Assembly (NCBI GenBank): GCA_002492725.1
Contig: DLAF01000070.1
Location: forward strand, 1 to 10,312
Length of the DNA: 10,312 nucleotides
From: Lachnospiraceae bacterium UBA7054
GTDB lineage: Bacteria > Bacillota > Clostridia > Lachnospirales > Lachnospiraceae
Direction: 5' to 3'
Shown: in pieces, positions 1-7,740 of the stretch
Layout of the letters: each line of letters begins with the position of its first letter
Position numbering within the stretch: the first letter of the stretch is position 1
The notes under the pieces: generated by a model
Database searches by the model: none
The model's input: the letters and a program-made list of their open reading frames with translations, nothing else
Told to the model about the DNA's origin: nothing
Translations under genes and position numbers: made by a program

Positions 1-33
1 AAAAATGGGGAAACTCAAAAAAATATGAAAATA

Positions 34-62
34 TTGACCCGTCAGACAAAAGAGAGTACAAT
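34..62 (+). promoter_or_regulatory. Sigma-A type promoter for the lipoprotein/GGDEF-EAL unit
   Basis: A -35 box TTGACC (34-39) and a -10 box TACAAT (57-62) are separated by exactly 17 bp, each one base from consensus. Transcription would start near 69-70 and leave a leader of about 50 nt. A second TACAAT lies at 76-81 within a direct repeat GTACAAT (56-62 and 75-81), but it has no -35 box at the right distance. No known riboswitch fits in so short a leader. The call rests on sequence match alone. Confidence 0.65.
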
Positions 63-118
63 GAAAAATATATGGTACAATTTGGCGGAAAAATGGGTGA
101 TTTTGGAGGAAAATAACG

Positions 119-1555
119 ATGAGACGGAAGAAAAAGACGACATTGCTGTGCACGGCCTGTGCGCTTTGCCTAATGCTTTCGGCCTGCGGCAGTGATTCGC
201 CTCTCGATCCGAAAAATCCTACGAAGATCACGGTGTGGACTTACTATAACGGCGACCAGCTCAGCGCTTTTGACAGCATGGTGGAGGAGTTTAACGAGAC
301 GGTCGGTGCGCAGAAGGGAATCATCGTAAAAAGTGTCAGCCAGGGTTCTGTGAACGATCTGGAGACCAATGTGCTTGCTGCTGTGCAGGGTGAGGTCGGT
401 GCGGACGAGGTGCCGAACATATTCATGGCATATGCGGACACGGCATACGCGGTTGACCAGATGGGTCAAGTAGTGGATCTGAAGGACTACCTGAGCGAAG
501 AGGAAAAGAATGCTTACATAGAAAGCTATATGAAGGAAGGCGATTTTGGGGGCACGGGCGAGATCAAGATTTTTCCTACGGCAAAATCCCTGGAAGTGTT
601 AGTCCTCAATAAGACGGATTGGGACGCTTTTGCGGCGGCCACGGGTGCGTCTTATGATGATCTGGCGGATATGGAGGGCCTGACCGCCACGGCAGAAAAA
701 TATTTTGATTGGACGGATTCTCTGACGCCCGATGTACCTGACGACGGCAAGGCGCTCTTTGGCAGGGATGCCATGGCAAATTATATGCTGATTGGCAGCA
801 TGCAGCTTGGGCAGGAGATCTTTCAGATCAAAGACGGGAAGATGACGCTCAATTTTGATAAGTCGGTGGCAAGAAAGTTGTGGGATAATTACTATATCCC
901 TTTTGTGAAAGGGCATTTTGCGGCGACCGGGCGTTTCAGGAGCGATGACATCAAGACGGGCAACATCATCGCCTATGTGGGTTCGAGTTCCGGTGTATCC
1001 TTTTTTCCGGAATCGGTGAATATCAGTGATTCGGAGAGTTACCCGATTGAGATGGACGTGCTGCCCTGTCCGAAGTTTGCCGGCGGCGATTATGCAGTGC
1101 AGCAGGGTGCGGGCATGGTTGTGACAAAGGGTGAGGAGGCAGAGATCTACGCTTCCGTGGAATTTCTGAAGTGGTTTACCTCGGATGAGAGAAATATTAA
1201 GTTTTCCGTGGATTCCGGTTATCTTCCCGTGACGAAGACCGCCAATAATATGGATGCCATTACAGGCAGCGGCGCCGAAATTAAGGACAGTATGAAAAAG
1301 GTTTTGACCGTGGGCGTGGATACCGTGAACGGAAACGAGCTTTACACGACAAAGGCATTTGAGAATGGCGGCAAGGCAAGGAATGTCCTGGAGTACGCCA
1401 TGAGCGACAAGGCGGCAGCCGACAGGGAGATCGTGGTACAAAGAATGGCGCAGGGATTACGTCTGGAGGAATCCGTGGCGGAATTTGAACTGGATGATAA
1501 CTTTGACGCCTGGTATGAGGAAACGCTGCAGCGCCTGCAGGAATTTGTGCAGTAG
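119..1555 (+). CDS. Extracellular solute-binding lipoprotein (family 1, sugar ABC-transporter type)
   Basis: This is a 478-residue secreted lipoprotein that should capture a small solute, probably a carbohydrate, outside the membrane. The N-terminus has a basic run (residues 2-6), a hydrophobic stretch and a lipobox LSAC ending at Cys23, the expected lipidation site. The mature part starts with ITVWTYYNG (37-45) and continues FDSMVEEFNE (51-60), the usual opening of MalE/UgpB-like proteins. Other family-typical segments are PNIFMAYADTAYAVDQMG (99-116), EFLKWFT (348-354) and SGYLPV (366-371). The start is set by GGAGGA at 105-110, 8 nt before the ATG. The ligand cannot be read from sequence. 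No transporter permease or ATPase gene lies beside it; the next gene, 45 bp downstream with no terminator between, encodes a membrane c-di-GMP enzyme. It is therefore either the binding subunit of a distant transporter or a ligand-presenting partner of that receptor (inference). Confidence 0.9.
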   Translation: MRRKKKTTLLCTACALCLMLSACGSDSPLDPKNPTKITVWTYYNGDQLSAFDSMVEEFNETVGAQKGIIVKSVSQGSVNDLETNVLAAVQGEVGADEVPNIFMAYADTAYAVDQMGQVVDLKDYLSEEEKNAYIESYMKEGDFGGTGEIKIFPTAKSLEVLVLNKTDWDAFAAATGASYDDLADMEGLTATAEKYFDWTDSLTPDVPDDGKALFGRDAMANYMLIGSMQLGQEIFQIKDGKMTLNFDKSVARKLWDNYYIPFVKGHFAATGRFRSDDIKTGNIIAYVGSSSGVSFFPESVNISDSESYPIEMDVLPCPKFAGGDYAVQQGAGMVVTKGEEAEIYASVEFLKWFTSDERNIKFSVDSGYLPVTKTANNMDAITGSGAEIKDSMKKVLTVGVDTVNGNELYTTKAFENGGKARNVLEYAMSDKAAADREIVVQRMAQGLRLEESVAEFELDDNFDAWYEETLQRLQEFVQ

Positions 1556-1600
1556 CAGCCGGTAGGAACATGCGAATAAATACGGATAGGTGAGTGCCAA

Positions 1601-4570
1601 ATGTCCGATCAAAGAAAAGAAAGAAGCAGATCCATTTTTCAAATTGCCATGAGATCGCTTCTGGCGGTGTTGGCGGCGGAGATGCTGCTCCTTGTGGGAA
1701 GTCTGGCGATGAGCGGCGTGATCCAGACGATCAATCGGAATGCGAAGGATATCCTGGCAAAACAGGTAGAAAACAGAGGCAGCTATCTGGCCGGCAATAT
1801 GACACAGAGCTGGTCAAATTTGGATGCGCTGACAAGTAAAGTCAATGCACTTGTTGCACAGAGGCTGGCGGACGGAAAGCTGAAGACGGAGGATTTTAAC
1901 AGACCCGGCGGCAGTGCGCAGCTGGTTGGAGAGTTGTGCCCGGATTTGATTGACGCCATGTACAGCAGACAGGTGTCGGGCATTTTTATGCTTTTAAATA
2001 CACAAAGCCTTACGGACAATGCGCCGGAAACGGTGCAGGGTATTTATTTGCGGGACTTGGATCCCGCTTCCACGGCTTCAGAACGTCATGCGGATATTCT
2101 GGTGGAGCGGGCTTCAGTGGAGGTGGTGAGAGGAAATTATCTGGCGACCGATACGGGCTGGCAGCCTGTGTTTTCTGCAAAAGACAGCGTGGAACAGCCC
2201 TTTTTCTACAAACCTTTTCAGGCAGCGGTGGATGCAAACGGCACGTTGAATGCTGCAGCCTGCGGTTATTGGACGACGCAAACTTATCGGCTTTCCGGAG
2301 ATCATAAGGATGCTATCGCCTATTCGCAGCCGTTGATCCTGCCAGACGGTACGGTATACGGTGTGATTGGCGTGGAGCTTCTTACAGACTATGTGGGAAC
2401 GCTGCTTCCCTGCGGCGAACTTTTGGAGCGGGAACGTGGCTCCTATATGCTGGCTTGTGGGAATGCGGAGGATGGGAGCTTAAAACCTGTGATCCTTTCC
2501 AGCGAGATGTTGGACGCAGGAACCCTTGACGAGCTGCGGTTTGCCTTTACGGATCAGGACAGGGAGGCCGTTGCCGATGAGAAAGGGGAATATTATGGAG
2601 CGGTGAGGGGTCTTACGCTCTACAGCCGAAACGCGCCGTTTGATGCGGATCAATGGTATTTGATCGGCATGGCGAAGGGGAGCGATCTGTTTGCGTTTGC
2701 CACGCAGATCAGGCGGACGTTGACAGCCTGCTTTTTGGTAACGATGCTGATCGGGCTGGTTGGTATCCTGTTAGTCAGCTATCATCTTTCTAAACCGATC
2801 CACCTGCTTTCGGACGAGGTGAAAAAGGCTAAGGAGCAGGGAAAACTGCCCTCTCTTTCCCGCACGGGGATTCGTGAGATCGACCAATTTTCCGATGCCA
2901 TTGCGCACTTACAGCAGGAGGTCATGGATTCGGCGACCCGCTTTACGCAGATCATGCGGATGTCCAGTGTGGATATGGCGGGCTACGAGCTGAAAGAAGG
3001 TTCCGACAAAGTGTTTGTAACGGAAAATTATTTTCCGCTGATGGGCGCAAAAGATGTGGACATTGAAAACCTGACGGTAGACCGTTTCCGGGAGATCAAG
3101 CTGGGGATCAAAAAAGATCTCACTTCTAAGGTCATGGAGGACGGCAGTACCGTTTACACCATGAATCAGCCGGACGGTAGCGTGCGTTATCTGCGTTCTT
3201 CCTCTACGCAGGACGGGGACAGGCTGGTAGGACTTTTGGAGGACGTGACGGCAGCTACCCTGGAGAGAAAGCAGATCGAGCGGGAGCGTGACAGCGATAT
3301 TCTCACAAAGTTATATGGCAGACAGGGATTTCGCAGGGAGGCGGACGAGCTGTTTGCAAGGCCTGAGGTGATGAAGCAGGCGGCTCTTGTGATGATCGAC
3401 CTGGATAATCTAAAGACCACCAACGACCGTTTCGGACATAATTTTGGCGATCTCTATATTCAGACGGCGGCCAGATGTTTTCAGGAGAATACGCCCGAGG
3501 GTACGCTCTGTGCCCGCATGGGCGGTGATGAGTTCGTGATCCTCTTCTACGGCTTTGACGAGCGGGCGGAAATAGAAGCCTGCCTGAAAAAGCTGTATCA
3601 GGCAATCAGTGAAGTGGAGTTTGTTCTGCCGGACGGTTACAATATGGGGCTTTCCGCATCCGGCGGTTACGCGTGGTATCCGCAGGACAGCGACAATCAG
3701 GCGATGCTCTTAAAATATGCGGACTTTGCCATGTATCAGGTGAAGCGCACGAAAAAGGGGCTTCTCAGGGAATTTGACAAAGAGGCTTGGAAACAACAGA
3801 TGTCCGAGGATCAAAGCCGGATTGAATTTCATCAAATGCTCAAAGAAAAGAAAATCAACTACCACTTCCAGCCTATTTTCCGGGCGGAGAACGGTATGGT
3901 CTATGGGTATGAGGCCCTGATGCGGGTGGATATGCCAAGTCTCGCAAATCCGCAGGTAGTCCTGCAGATCGCCAAAGAGGAAGGCTGTATGGCGGAGATT
4001 GAGAAAATCACCATGTTTGTGGCTACCGAGAGCTATGTGAATCTTTTGGAGAAAGGCCTGGTATCTGAGGAAGCCCTTTTGTTCATCAATTCCATTGCCA
4101 ACGAGGATATGACACTGGAGGAGGAGCGGGAATATCACCAGCGGTTTGAAAAGATCCAAAACCGCGTGGTCATTGAGATCACGGAGACGGAGAATATGGA
4201 GCTTTCGCTGATTCGTAAAAAGAGCGAGGCAGAAGGGTTTACGGGGATCTTTGCGTTGGATGACTACGGCAGCGGTTACAACAGTGAACTCAATCTCCTG
4301 ACCCTGAATCCCCGCTATGTGAAAGTGGATGTTACAATTGTGCGGGACGTGGACGTAGACGAAAACAAGCAGCAGATCGTGAAGAATATTGTGGAGTACG
4401 CCCACCAGCGCGATATGCAGATCATAGCTGAGGGAATCGAGACAGGATCGGAGTTAAAAAAGCTCCTGGATCTTGGTGTGGATCTTTTGCAGGGCTTTTA
4501 TCTGGCAAGACCGGGAGCGGTGCCGCCTGCGCTGTCGGAGGATGCGAGACTGCTTTTGTGGGACCGATAA
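1601..4570 (+). CDS. Membrane-bound c-di-GMP enzyme: Cache-like sensor, HAMP, PAS-like, GGDEF, EAL
   Basis: A 989-residue protein predicted to make and/or break down cyclic di-GMP in response to an external signal. Order: transmembrane helix about 15-40; an extracytoplasmic region of about 330 residues with a Cache-like segment (PLILPDGTVYGVIGVEL); second helix about 373-394; HAMP-like linker from SKP at 397-399; PAS-like segment about 446-550; GGDEF domain from about 566; EAL domain from about 755. The cyclase site looks intact: Asp600 in MIDLDNLK, NDRFGH, and a canonical GGDEF at 641-645. The RxxD inhibitory site usually found just upstream is absent (PEGT in its place). The phosphodiesterase site also looks intact: EAL 771-773, IEITE, DDYGSGY from Asp887, Lys908 in KVD, AEGIET with Glu944, and QGFYLARP. 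Both activities are thus possible, and which dominates cannot be decided here. The start is supported by GGTGAG at 1589-1594. The unit appears co-transcribed with the upstream lipoprotein gene. Confidence 0.95.
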   Translation: MSDQRKERSRSIFQIAMRSLLAVLAAEMLLLVGSLAMSGVIQTINRNAKDILAKQVENRGSYLAGNMTQSWSNLDALTSKVNALVAQRLADGKLKTEDFNRPGGSAQLVGELCPDLIDAMYSRQVSGIFMLLNTQSLTDNAPETVQGIYLRDLDPASTASERHADILVERASVEVVRGNYLATDTGWQPVFSAKDSVEQPFFYKPFQAAVDANGTLNAAACGYWTTQTYRLSGDHKDAIAYSQPLILPDGTVYGVIGVELLTDYVGTLLPCGELLERERGSYMLACGNAEDGSLKPVILSSEMLDAGTLDELRFAFTDQDREAVADEKGEYYGAVRGLTLYSRNAPFDADQWYLIGMAKGSDLFAFATQIRRTLTACFLVTMLIGLVGILLVSYHLSKPIHLLSDEVKKAKEQGKLPSLSRTGIREIDQFSDAIAHLQQEVMDSATRFTQIMRMSSVDMAGYELKEGSDKVFVTENYFPLMGAKDVDIENLTVDRFREIKLGIKKDLTSKVMEDGSTVYTMNQPDGSVRYLRSSSTQDGDRLVGLLEDVTAATLERKQIERERDSDILTKLYGRQGFRREADELFARPEVMKQAALVMIDLDNLKTTNDRFGHNFGDLYIQTAARCFQENTPEGTLCARMGGDEFVILFYGFDERAEIEACLKKLYQAISEVEFVLPDGYNMGLSASGGYAWYPQDSDNQAMLLKYADFAMYQVKRTKKGLLREFDKEAWKQQMSEDQSRIEFHQMLKEKKINYHFQPIFRAENGMVYGYEALMRVDMPSLANPQVVLQIAKEEGCMAEIEKITMFVATESYVNLLEKGLVSEEALLFINSIANEDMTLEEEREYHQRFEKIQNRVVIEITETENMELSLIRKKSEAEGFTGIFALDDYGSGYNSELNLLTLNPRYVKVDVTIVRDVDVDENKQQIVKNIVEYAHQRDMQIIAEGIETGSELKKLLDLGVDLLQGFYLARPGAVPPALSEDARLLLWDR

Positions 4571-4581
4571 AATTTACGGAA

Positions 4582-4610
4582 TTGAAATTTTCGGCAGAAT
4601 AAGGTATACT
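4582..4610 (+). promoter_or_regulatory. Sigma-A type promoter of the ireB-ruvX-rnj-trmR operon
   Basis: A -35 box TTGAAA (4582-4587) and a -10 box TATACT (4605-4610) lie 17 bp apart, each one base from consensus, 11 bp after the stop of the GGDEF-EAL gene. The start would be near 4617, giving a leader of about 50 nt before ireB. An AT-only inverted repeat (AAAATTT at 4569-4575, AAATTTT at 4585-4591) overlaps the -35 box. It is too weak for a terminator but could be an operator. Confidence 0.7.
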
Positions 4611-4668
4611 ACTAGGATAAGTACGGAAATAAATGGAAATAATAGACAACAGATAAGGGCGTGAGAAT

Positions 4669-4953
4669 ATGCGGGAGCAGGATTTAGAAAATACACAATT
4701 TTTTACGGTGGAGACGGAGCCGCCGGAGACGGGCGTTAAGCTGGTGCTGTCTACGGTTTACGAGGCGCTTACGGAGAAGGGATACAATCCCGTCAATCAG
4801 ATTGTCGGCTATATTATGTCCGGTGACCCCACCTACATCACCAGCCACAAGAGTGCGAGAAGCCTGATCATGAAGGTAGAGCGGGACGAGCTTGTGGAAG
4901 AAATGCTGGTGGAGTACATCAAAAACTCCATAGATGGAGCAAAGAAAGATTGA
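4669..4953 (+). CDS. ireB: IreB family regulatory phosphoprotein (UPF0297, YrzL)
   Basis: A 94-residue small cytoplasmic protein of the IreB/UPF0297 family. The diagnostic block is clear: GYNPVNQIVGYIMSGDPTYI (38-57) followed by TSHKSAR and KVERDELVEEML. In Enterococcus faecalis, IreB is phosphorylated on N-terminal threonines by the PASTA kinase IreK and lowers intrinsic cephalosporin resistance. The N-terminus here carries Thr9 and Thr13, plausible phosphosites by analogy only. It is the first gene of the operon, about 50 nt after its predicted start site. The ribosome site is modest (AAGGG at 4655-4659, 9 nt before ATG). The stop codon lies in a small inverted repeat (TGACC 4951-4955, GGTCA 4961-4965). 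The ireB-ruvX-DUF1292 order is widely conserved in Firmicutes and supports the call. Confidence 0.95.
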   Translation: MREQDLENTQFFTVETEPPETGVKLVLSTVYEALTEKGYNPVNQIVGYIMSGDPTYITSHKSARSLIMKVERDELVEEMLVEYIKNSIDGAKKD

Positions 4954-4983
4954 CCAATGCGGTCAGTATGGTGAAAAAAATAA

Positions 4984-5418
4984 ATGAGGATCATGGGACT
5001 GGATTTCGGTGCGAAGACAGTGGGGGTGGCAATCAGCGATCCCTTATTCCTTACGGCGCAGGGAATCGAGATCATCAGACGGGAACGGGAGAATAAACTC
5101 AGGCAGACTTTAGCGCGTATCGAGGAACTCATTCAGGAATACGAGGTGGGGGAGATCGTACTCGGTCTGCCGAAGAATATGAACGACACGCTGGGGGAGC
5201 GGGCCGGGCTTTCGCTTGCCTTTCAGGAAAAACTGGAGAGAAGGACGGGTCTTCCCGTGACGATGTGGGATGAAAGACTGACCACAGTAGCGGCGCAGCG
5301 GGCAATGATAGAGGCGGGGCTTCGCAGAGAAGAGCGCGCAGAGCATGTGGACAGGATCGCGGCGTGTCTGATTCTGCAAAGCTACCTTGACAGGACAAGA
5401 GAGAGCAGGAGTATTTAA
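4984..5418 (+). CDS. ruvX: RuvX/YqgF family pre-16S rRNA nuclease (YrrK)
   Basis: A 144-residue RNase H-fold protein of the YqgF family, often labelled Holliday junction resolvase-like. Members in E. coli and other bacteria are tied to maturation of the 16S rRNA 5' end, now seen as the main role. The three acidic positions expected in the family are present: Asp7 in GLDFGAKTVGVAISD, Glu97 in WDERLTT and Asp123 in HVDRIAACLILQ. The conserved LGLPKNMNDTLGERA block is at 60-74. The length is normal for the family. The ATG follows GGTGA (4970-4974) by 9 nt. It lies 30 bp after ireB and directly abuts the next gene: its TAA ends one base before the following ATG, so translational coupling is likely. 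Confidence 0.95.
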   Translation: MRIMGLDFGAKTVGVAISDPLFLTAQGIEIIRRERENKLRQTLARIEELIQEYEVGEIVLGLPKNMNDTLGERAGLSLAFQEKLERRTGLPVTMWDERLTTVAAQRAMIEAGLRREERAEHVDRIAACLILQSYLDRTRESRSI

Positions 5419-5673
5419 ATGGATAAGCTTACATTTACTCCGGAGGACGGAGATCCGGTTGATTTTTATGTACTGGAACAGACGAGAATAGGTGGCTTAG
5501 ACTATCTTTTGGTAACGGATTCCGAGGAGGGCGATGGCGAGGCGCTGATTTTGCGCGACATTTCCCGAATGGAAGAAAAAGAGGCAGTATACGAGATCGT
5601 AGATGACGATGAAACCTTGAACGCAGTGGCGGCTGTGTTTGAAAAAATAATGGACGACGTGGACATTGTGTAA
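5419..5673 (+). CDS. DUF1292 family protein (YrzB-like)
   Basis: An 84-residue, very acidic small protein of the DUF1292 family, known as YrzB in Bacillus subtilis, whose biochemical role is unknown. The sequence shows the family layout: an N-terminal segment TFTPEDGDPVDFYVLEQTRI, then DYLLV, then EALILRDI, and a C-terminal acidic stretch ending in LNAVAAVFEKIMDD. No membrane segment, cysteine or catalytic motif is visible. The start is fixed by AGGAG at 5407-5411, inside the end of ruvX and 7 nt before the ATG, with no gap between the two genes. The conserved position next to ruvX is the main functional clue and points to ribosome or RNA metabolism only loosely. Confidence 0.9.
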   Translation: MDKLTFTPEDGDPVDFYVLEQTRIGGLDYLLVTDSEEGDGEALILRDISRMEEKEAVYEIVDDDETLNAVAAVFEKIMDDVDIV

Positions 5674-5687
5674 GGAATGCGTATAAA
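5660..5687 (+). promoter_or_regulatory. Possible internal promoter before the RNase J gene
   Basis: TGGACA (5660-5665) and TATAAA (5682-5687) are 16 bp apart, each one base from consensus. They straddle the end of the DUF1292 gene and could give RNase J separate expression. The match is modest and the region is AT-leaning, so chance is a real alternative. Confidence 0.3.
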
Positions 5688-5707
5688 GTAAAACGGAAAT
5701 GAGAAAT

Positions 5708-5713
5708 GGAGGT
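5708..5713 (+). promoter_or_regulatory. Ribosome binding site fixing the TTG start of RNase J
   Basis: GGAGGT lies 8 nt before TTG at 5722. No in-frame ATG or GTG is as well placed, and another TTG at 5718 is out of frame, so this site decides the start. Confidence 0.8.
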
Positions 5714-5721
5714 AATTTTGT

Positions 5722-7401
5722 TTGAGGAAAAATGAACAGGGAAGGTCAGCGGCGAAGCTGAAGGCTATCCCTCTGGGCGGATTGGAGCAGGTTGGGCTCA
5801 ATATCACTGCCTTTGAGTATGAGGATAGCATTGTTGTGGTGGACTGCGGCCTGTCATTCCCGGAGGATGAGATGCTGGGTATTGATCTGGTGATACCCGA
5901 TATCACATATCTGCGGGACAATATCAACAAGGTGAAGGGGTTTGTGATCACCCACGGACATGAAGATCACATCGGGGCACTGCCCTATGTATTGAAGGAA
6001 ATCAACATTCCCATCTATGCGACCAAGCTGACGATGGGCATTATTGAGAATAAGCTCGAGGAACATGGCCTGATGAATACCACCAAGAGAAAGGTCGTCA
6101 AGTTTGGCCAGTCCATCAACCTGGGGCAGTTTCGAATCGAATTTATCAAGACAAATCACAGTATTGTAGATGCGGCGGCGCTGGCAATCTACTCGCCTGC
6201 CGGTGTGGTGGTGCATACGGGAGACTTTAAGGTAGATTATACGCCGGTGTTCGGCGATGCCATTGATCTGCAGCGCTTTGCGGAGATTGGCAAAAAGGGA
6301 GTTCTTGCGCTGATGTGTGATTCCACGAACGCAGAGAGACCGGGATTTACGCCCTCTGAGAAGACCGTGGGACACACGCTGGATTCCCTCTTTTTGGAGC
6401 ATAAAGACACCAGGATCCTGATTGCGACCTTTGCTTCCAACGTGGACAGGGTGCGGCAGATCATCAATACCGCGGAGAAGTTTGACCGAAAAGTGGTGGT
6501 GGAAGGCCGCAGTATGGTCAACATCATTGATACCGCTTCTAAGCTTGGTTATCTGCAGATTGCTGACAGGACGCTGATTGATATGGAGGAGCTGAAAAAC
6601 TTTCCTCCCGAGAAGACGGTCATTATCACTACCGGCAGTCAGGGCGAGAGCATGGCGGCTTTAAGCCGAATGGCGAGCGATAACCATAAGAGGATATCCA
6701 TCATGCCGGGAGATACGGTGATCTTCTCTTCGCACCCCATTCCGGGCAATGAGAAGGCCGTTACCAATGTAATCAATGAGTTGCAGATGAAGGGCGCGGA
6801 TGTGATCTTTCAGGATGTGCATGTTTCCGGGCATGCCTGCCAGGAGGAAATCAAGCTGATTTATTCCCTGGTGAGGCCTAAGTATGCGGTGCCTGTTCAC
6901 GGCGAGTATAAGCACAGAAAGGCGCAGGCCAAGATTGCGGCACAGCTTGGCATCCCGAAAGAAAATATTTTTATGTTACAGTCCGGCGACGTGCTGGAGA
7001 TGGATGAAGAAAAGGCGGTTGTCACCGGAAAGGTGCCCGTGGGTGCGATCCTTGTGGACGGCCTTGGCGTGGGCGATGTGGGAAATGTGGTGCTTCGCGA
7101 CAGGCAGCATCTGGCGGAGGATGGTATCGTGATCGTGGTGCTTGCACTGGAATCCGGCAGCGACCAGCTTGTATCGGGGCCTGACATTGTTACCAGAGGT
7201 TTCGTCTATGTGAGAGAGTCGGATGAGCTTTTGGAAGAGGCGAGAGTAATCGTGGAAGAGGCCGTGCAGGATTGCCTGGATAGGAGCAGAAAGGCGGATT
7301 GGGGCAAGTTAAAGGGTGTTATCAAGGATACTCTGAGTGAGTTCGTCTGGAAGCGCACCAAGAGAAGACCTATGATACTACCCATTATAATGGAGGTTTA
7401 A
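5722..7401 (+). CDS. rnj: Ribonuclease J (metallo-beta-lactamase/beta-CASP RNase)
   Basis: A 559-residue zinc-dependent ribonuclease with 5'-3' exonuclease and endonuclease activity in the family, acting in mRNA turnover and rRNA maturation in Firmicutes. The metallo-beta-lactamase motif HGHEDH is at 78-83 (His78, His80, Asp82, His83 as metal ligands), followed by HTGDFKVDY with His165 and Asp168. The beta-CASP part contains MCDSTNAERPGFTPSEK, and the later conserved histidines are His371 in SGHACQEE and His393 in PVHGEYKH. The C-terminal region (DGLGVGDVGNVVLRDRQ, GPDIVTRGFVYVRE) is typical of RNase J rather than of other beta-CASP proteins. The length matches the family. Translation starts at TTG. 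Whether it is the J1 or J2 type cannot be settled; the active-site residues predict an active enzyme. The next gene starts 6 bp later. Confidence 0.97.
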   Translation: MRKNEQGRSAAKLKAIPLGGLEQVGLNITAFEYEDSIVVVDCGLSFPEDEMLGIDLVIPDITYLRDNINKVKGFVITHGHEDHIGALPYVLKEINIPIYATKLTMGIIENKLEEHGLMNTTKRKVVKFGQSINLGQFRIEFIKTNHSIVDAAALAIYSPAGVVVHTGDFKVDYTPVFGDAIDLQRFAEIGKKGVLALMCDSTNAERPGFTPSEKTVGHTLDSLFLEHKDTRILIATFASNVDRVRQIINTAEKFDRKVVVEGRSMVNIIDTASKLGYLQIADRTLIDMEELKNFPPEKTVIITTGSQGESMAALSRMASDNHKRISIMPGDTVIFSSHPIPGNEKAVTNVINELQMKGADVIFQDVHVSGHACQEEIKLIYSLVRPKYAVPVHGEYKHRKAQAKIAAQLGIPKENIFMLQSGDVLEMDEEKAVVTGKVPVGAILVDGLGVGDVGNVVLRDRQHLAEDGIVIVVLALESGSDQLVSGPDIVTRGFVYVRESDELLEEARVIVEEAVQDCLDRSRKADWGKLKGVIKDTLSEFVWKRTKRRPMILPIIMEV

Positions 7402-7407
7402 AGCACC

Positions 7408-7740
7408 ATGTCAGACAAGGAGATCATCGAAGCCGCCCGTCGGTTTGCGGGTACGATTATGGCTTCCGACACCTACAAAGACTATCTGTTTCAGCGGGAA
7501 AAGATCAAGAAGCAGCCTGATCTCTACGAGCAGGTTAACGAGTTTAGACAGCGAAATTTTGACCTTCAAAACGAGGCGGACGGGGATGAGCTCTTTGACC
7601 GCATGGAAGCCTTTGAAAAGGAGTACGAGAAGTTCCGGGAAAATCCTTTTGTGGATGACTTTTTACGAGCTGAGTTGGCGTTTTGCCGCATGATGCAGGA
7701 AGTGTATGTACTGCTCGCGGAGGAGATAGACTTCGAGTGA
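7408..7740 (+). CDS. YlbF/YmcA family protein
   Basis: A 110-residue mostly helical cytoplasmic protein of the YlbF/YmcA (com_ylbF, DUF964) family. It has no catalytic motif; recognition rests on the family-like pattern of an N-terminal helix (EIIEAARRFAGTIMASDTY), a short linker (KKQPDLYEQVNEFRQRN) and a C-terminal helical stretch (AELAFCRMMQEVYVLLAEEI). In Bacillus subtilis, YlbF, YmcA and YaaT form a complex that directs RNase Y processing of certain transcripts and affects competence and sporulation. Here the gene is 6 bp after RNase J, and its ribosome site (GGAGG 7392-7396) lies inside the RNase J gene, so the two are tightly coupled. Its last codons and stop fall in the first copy of a hairpin repeat. 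Confidence 0.85.
   Translation: MSDKEIIEAARRFAGTIMASDTYKDYLFQREKIKKQPDLYEQVNEFRQRNFDLQNEADGDELFDRMEAFEKEYEKFRENPFVDDFLRAELAFCRMMQEVYVLLAEEIDFE

Noticed and set aside
1..118. c-di-GMP riboswitch upstream of the c-di-GMP signalling unit
   Set aside because: The leader after the predicted start is only about 50 nt, and I see none of the conserved riboswitch sequence or paired helices.
599..1441. Long open frame on the - strand (280 codons) inside the lipoprotein gene
   Set aside because: It runs antisense to a gene with clear family motifs, has no ribosome site of note, and its translation shows no recognisable domain.
3710..4405. Long open frame on the - strand (231 codons) inside the EAL region
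   Set aside because: It is opposite conserved EAL coding sequence and looks like a shadow of its codon pattern.
4569..4591. Inverted repeat AAAATTT/AAATTTT as a terminator after the GGDEF-EAL gene
   Set aside because: The 7-bp stem is entirely A-T with a 9-nt loop and no proper T run; it is better viewed as AT-rich promoter DNA or a possible operator.
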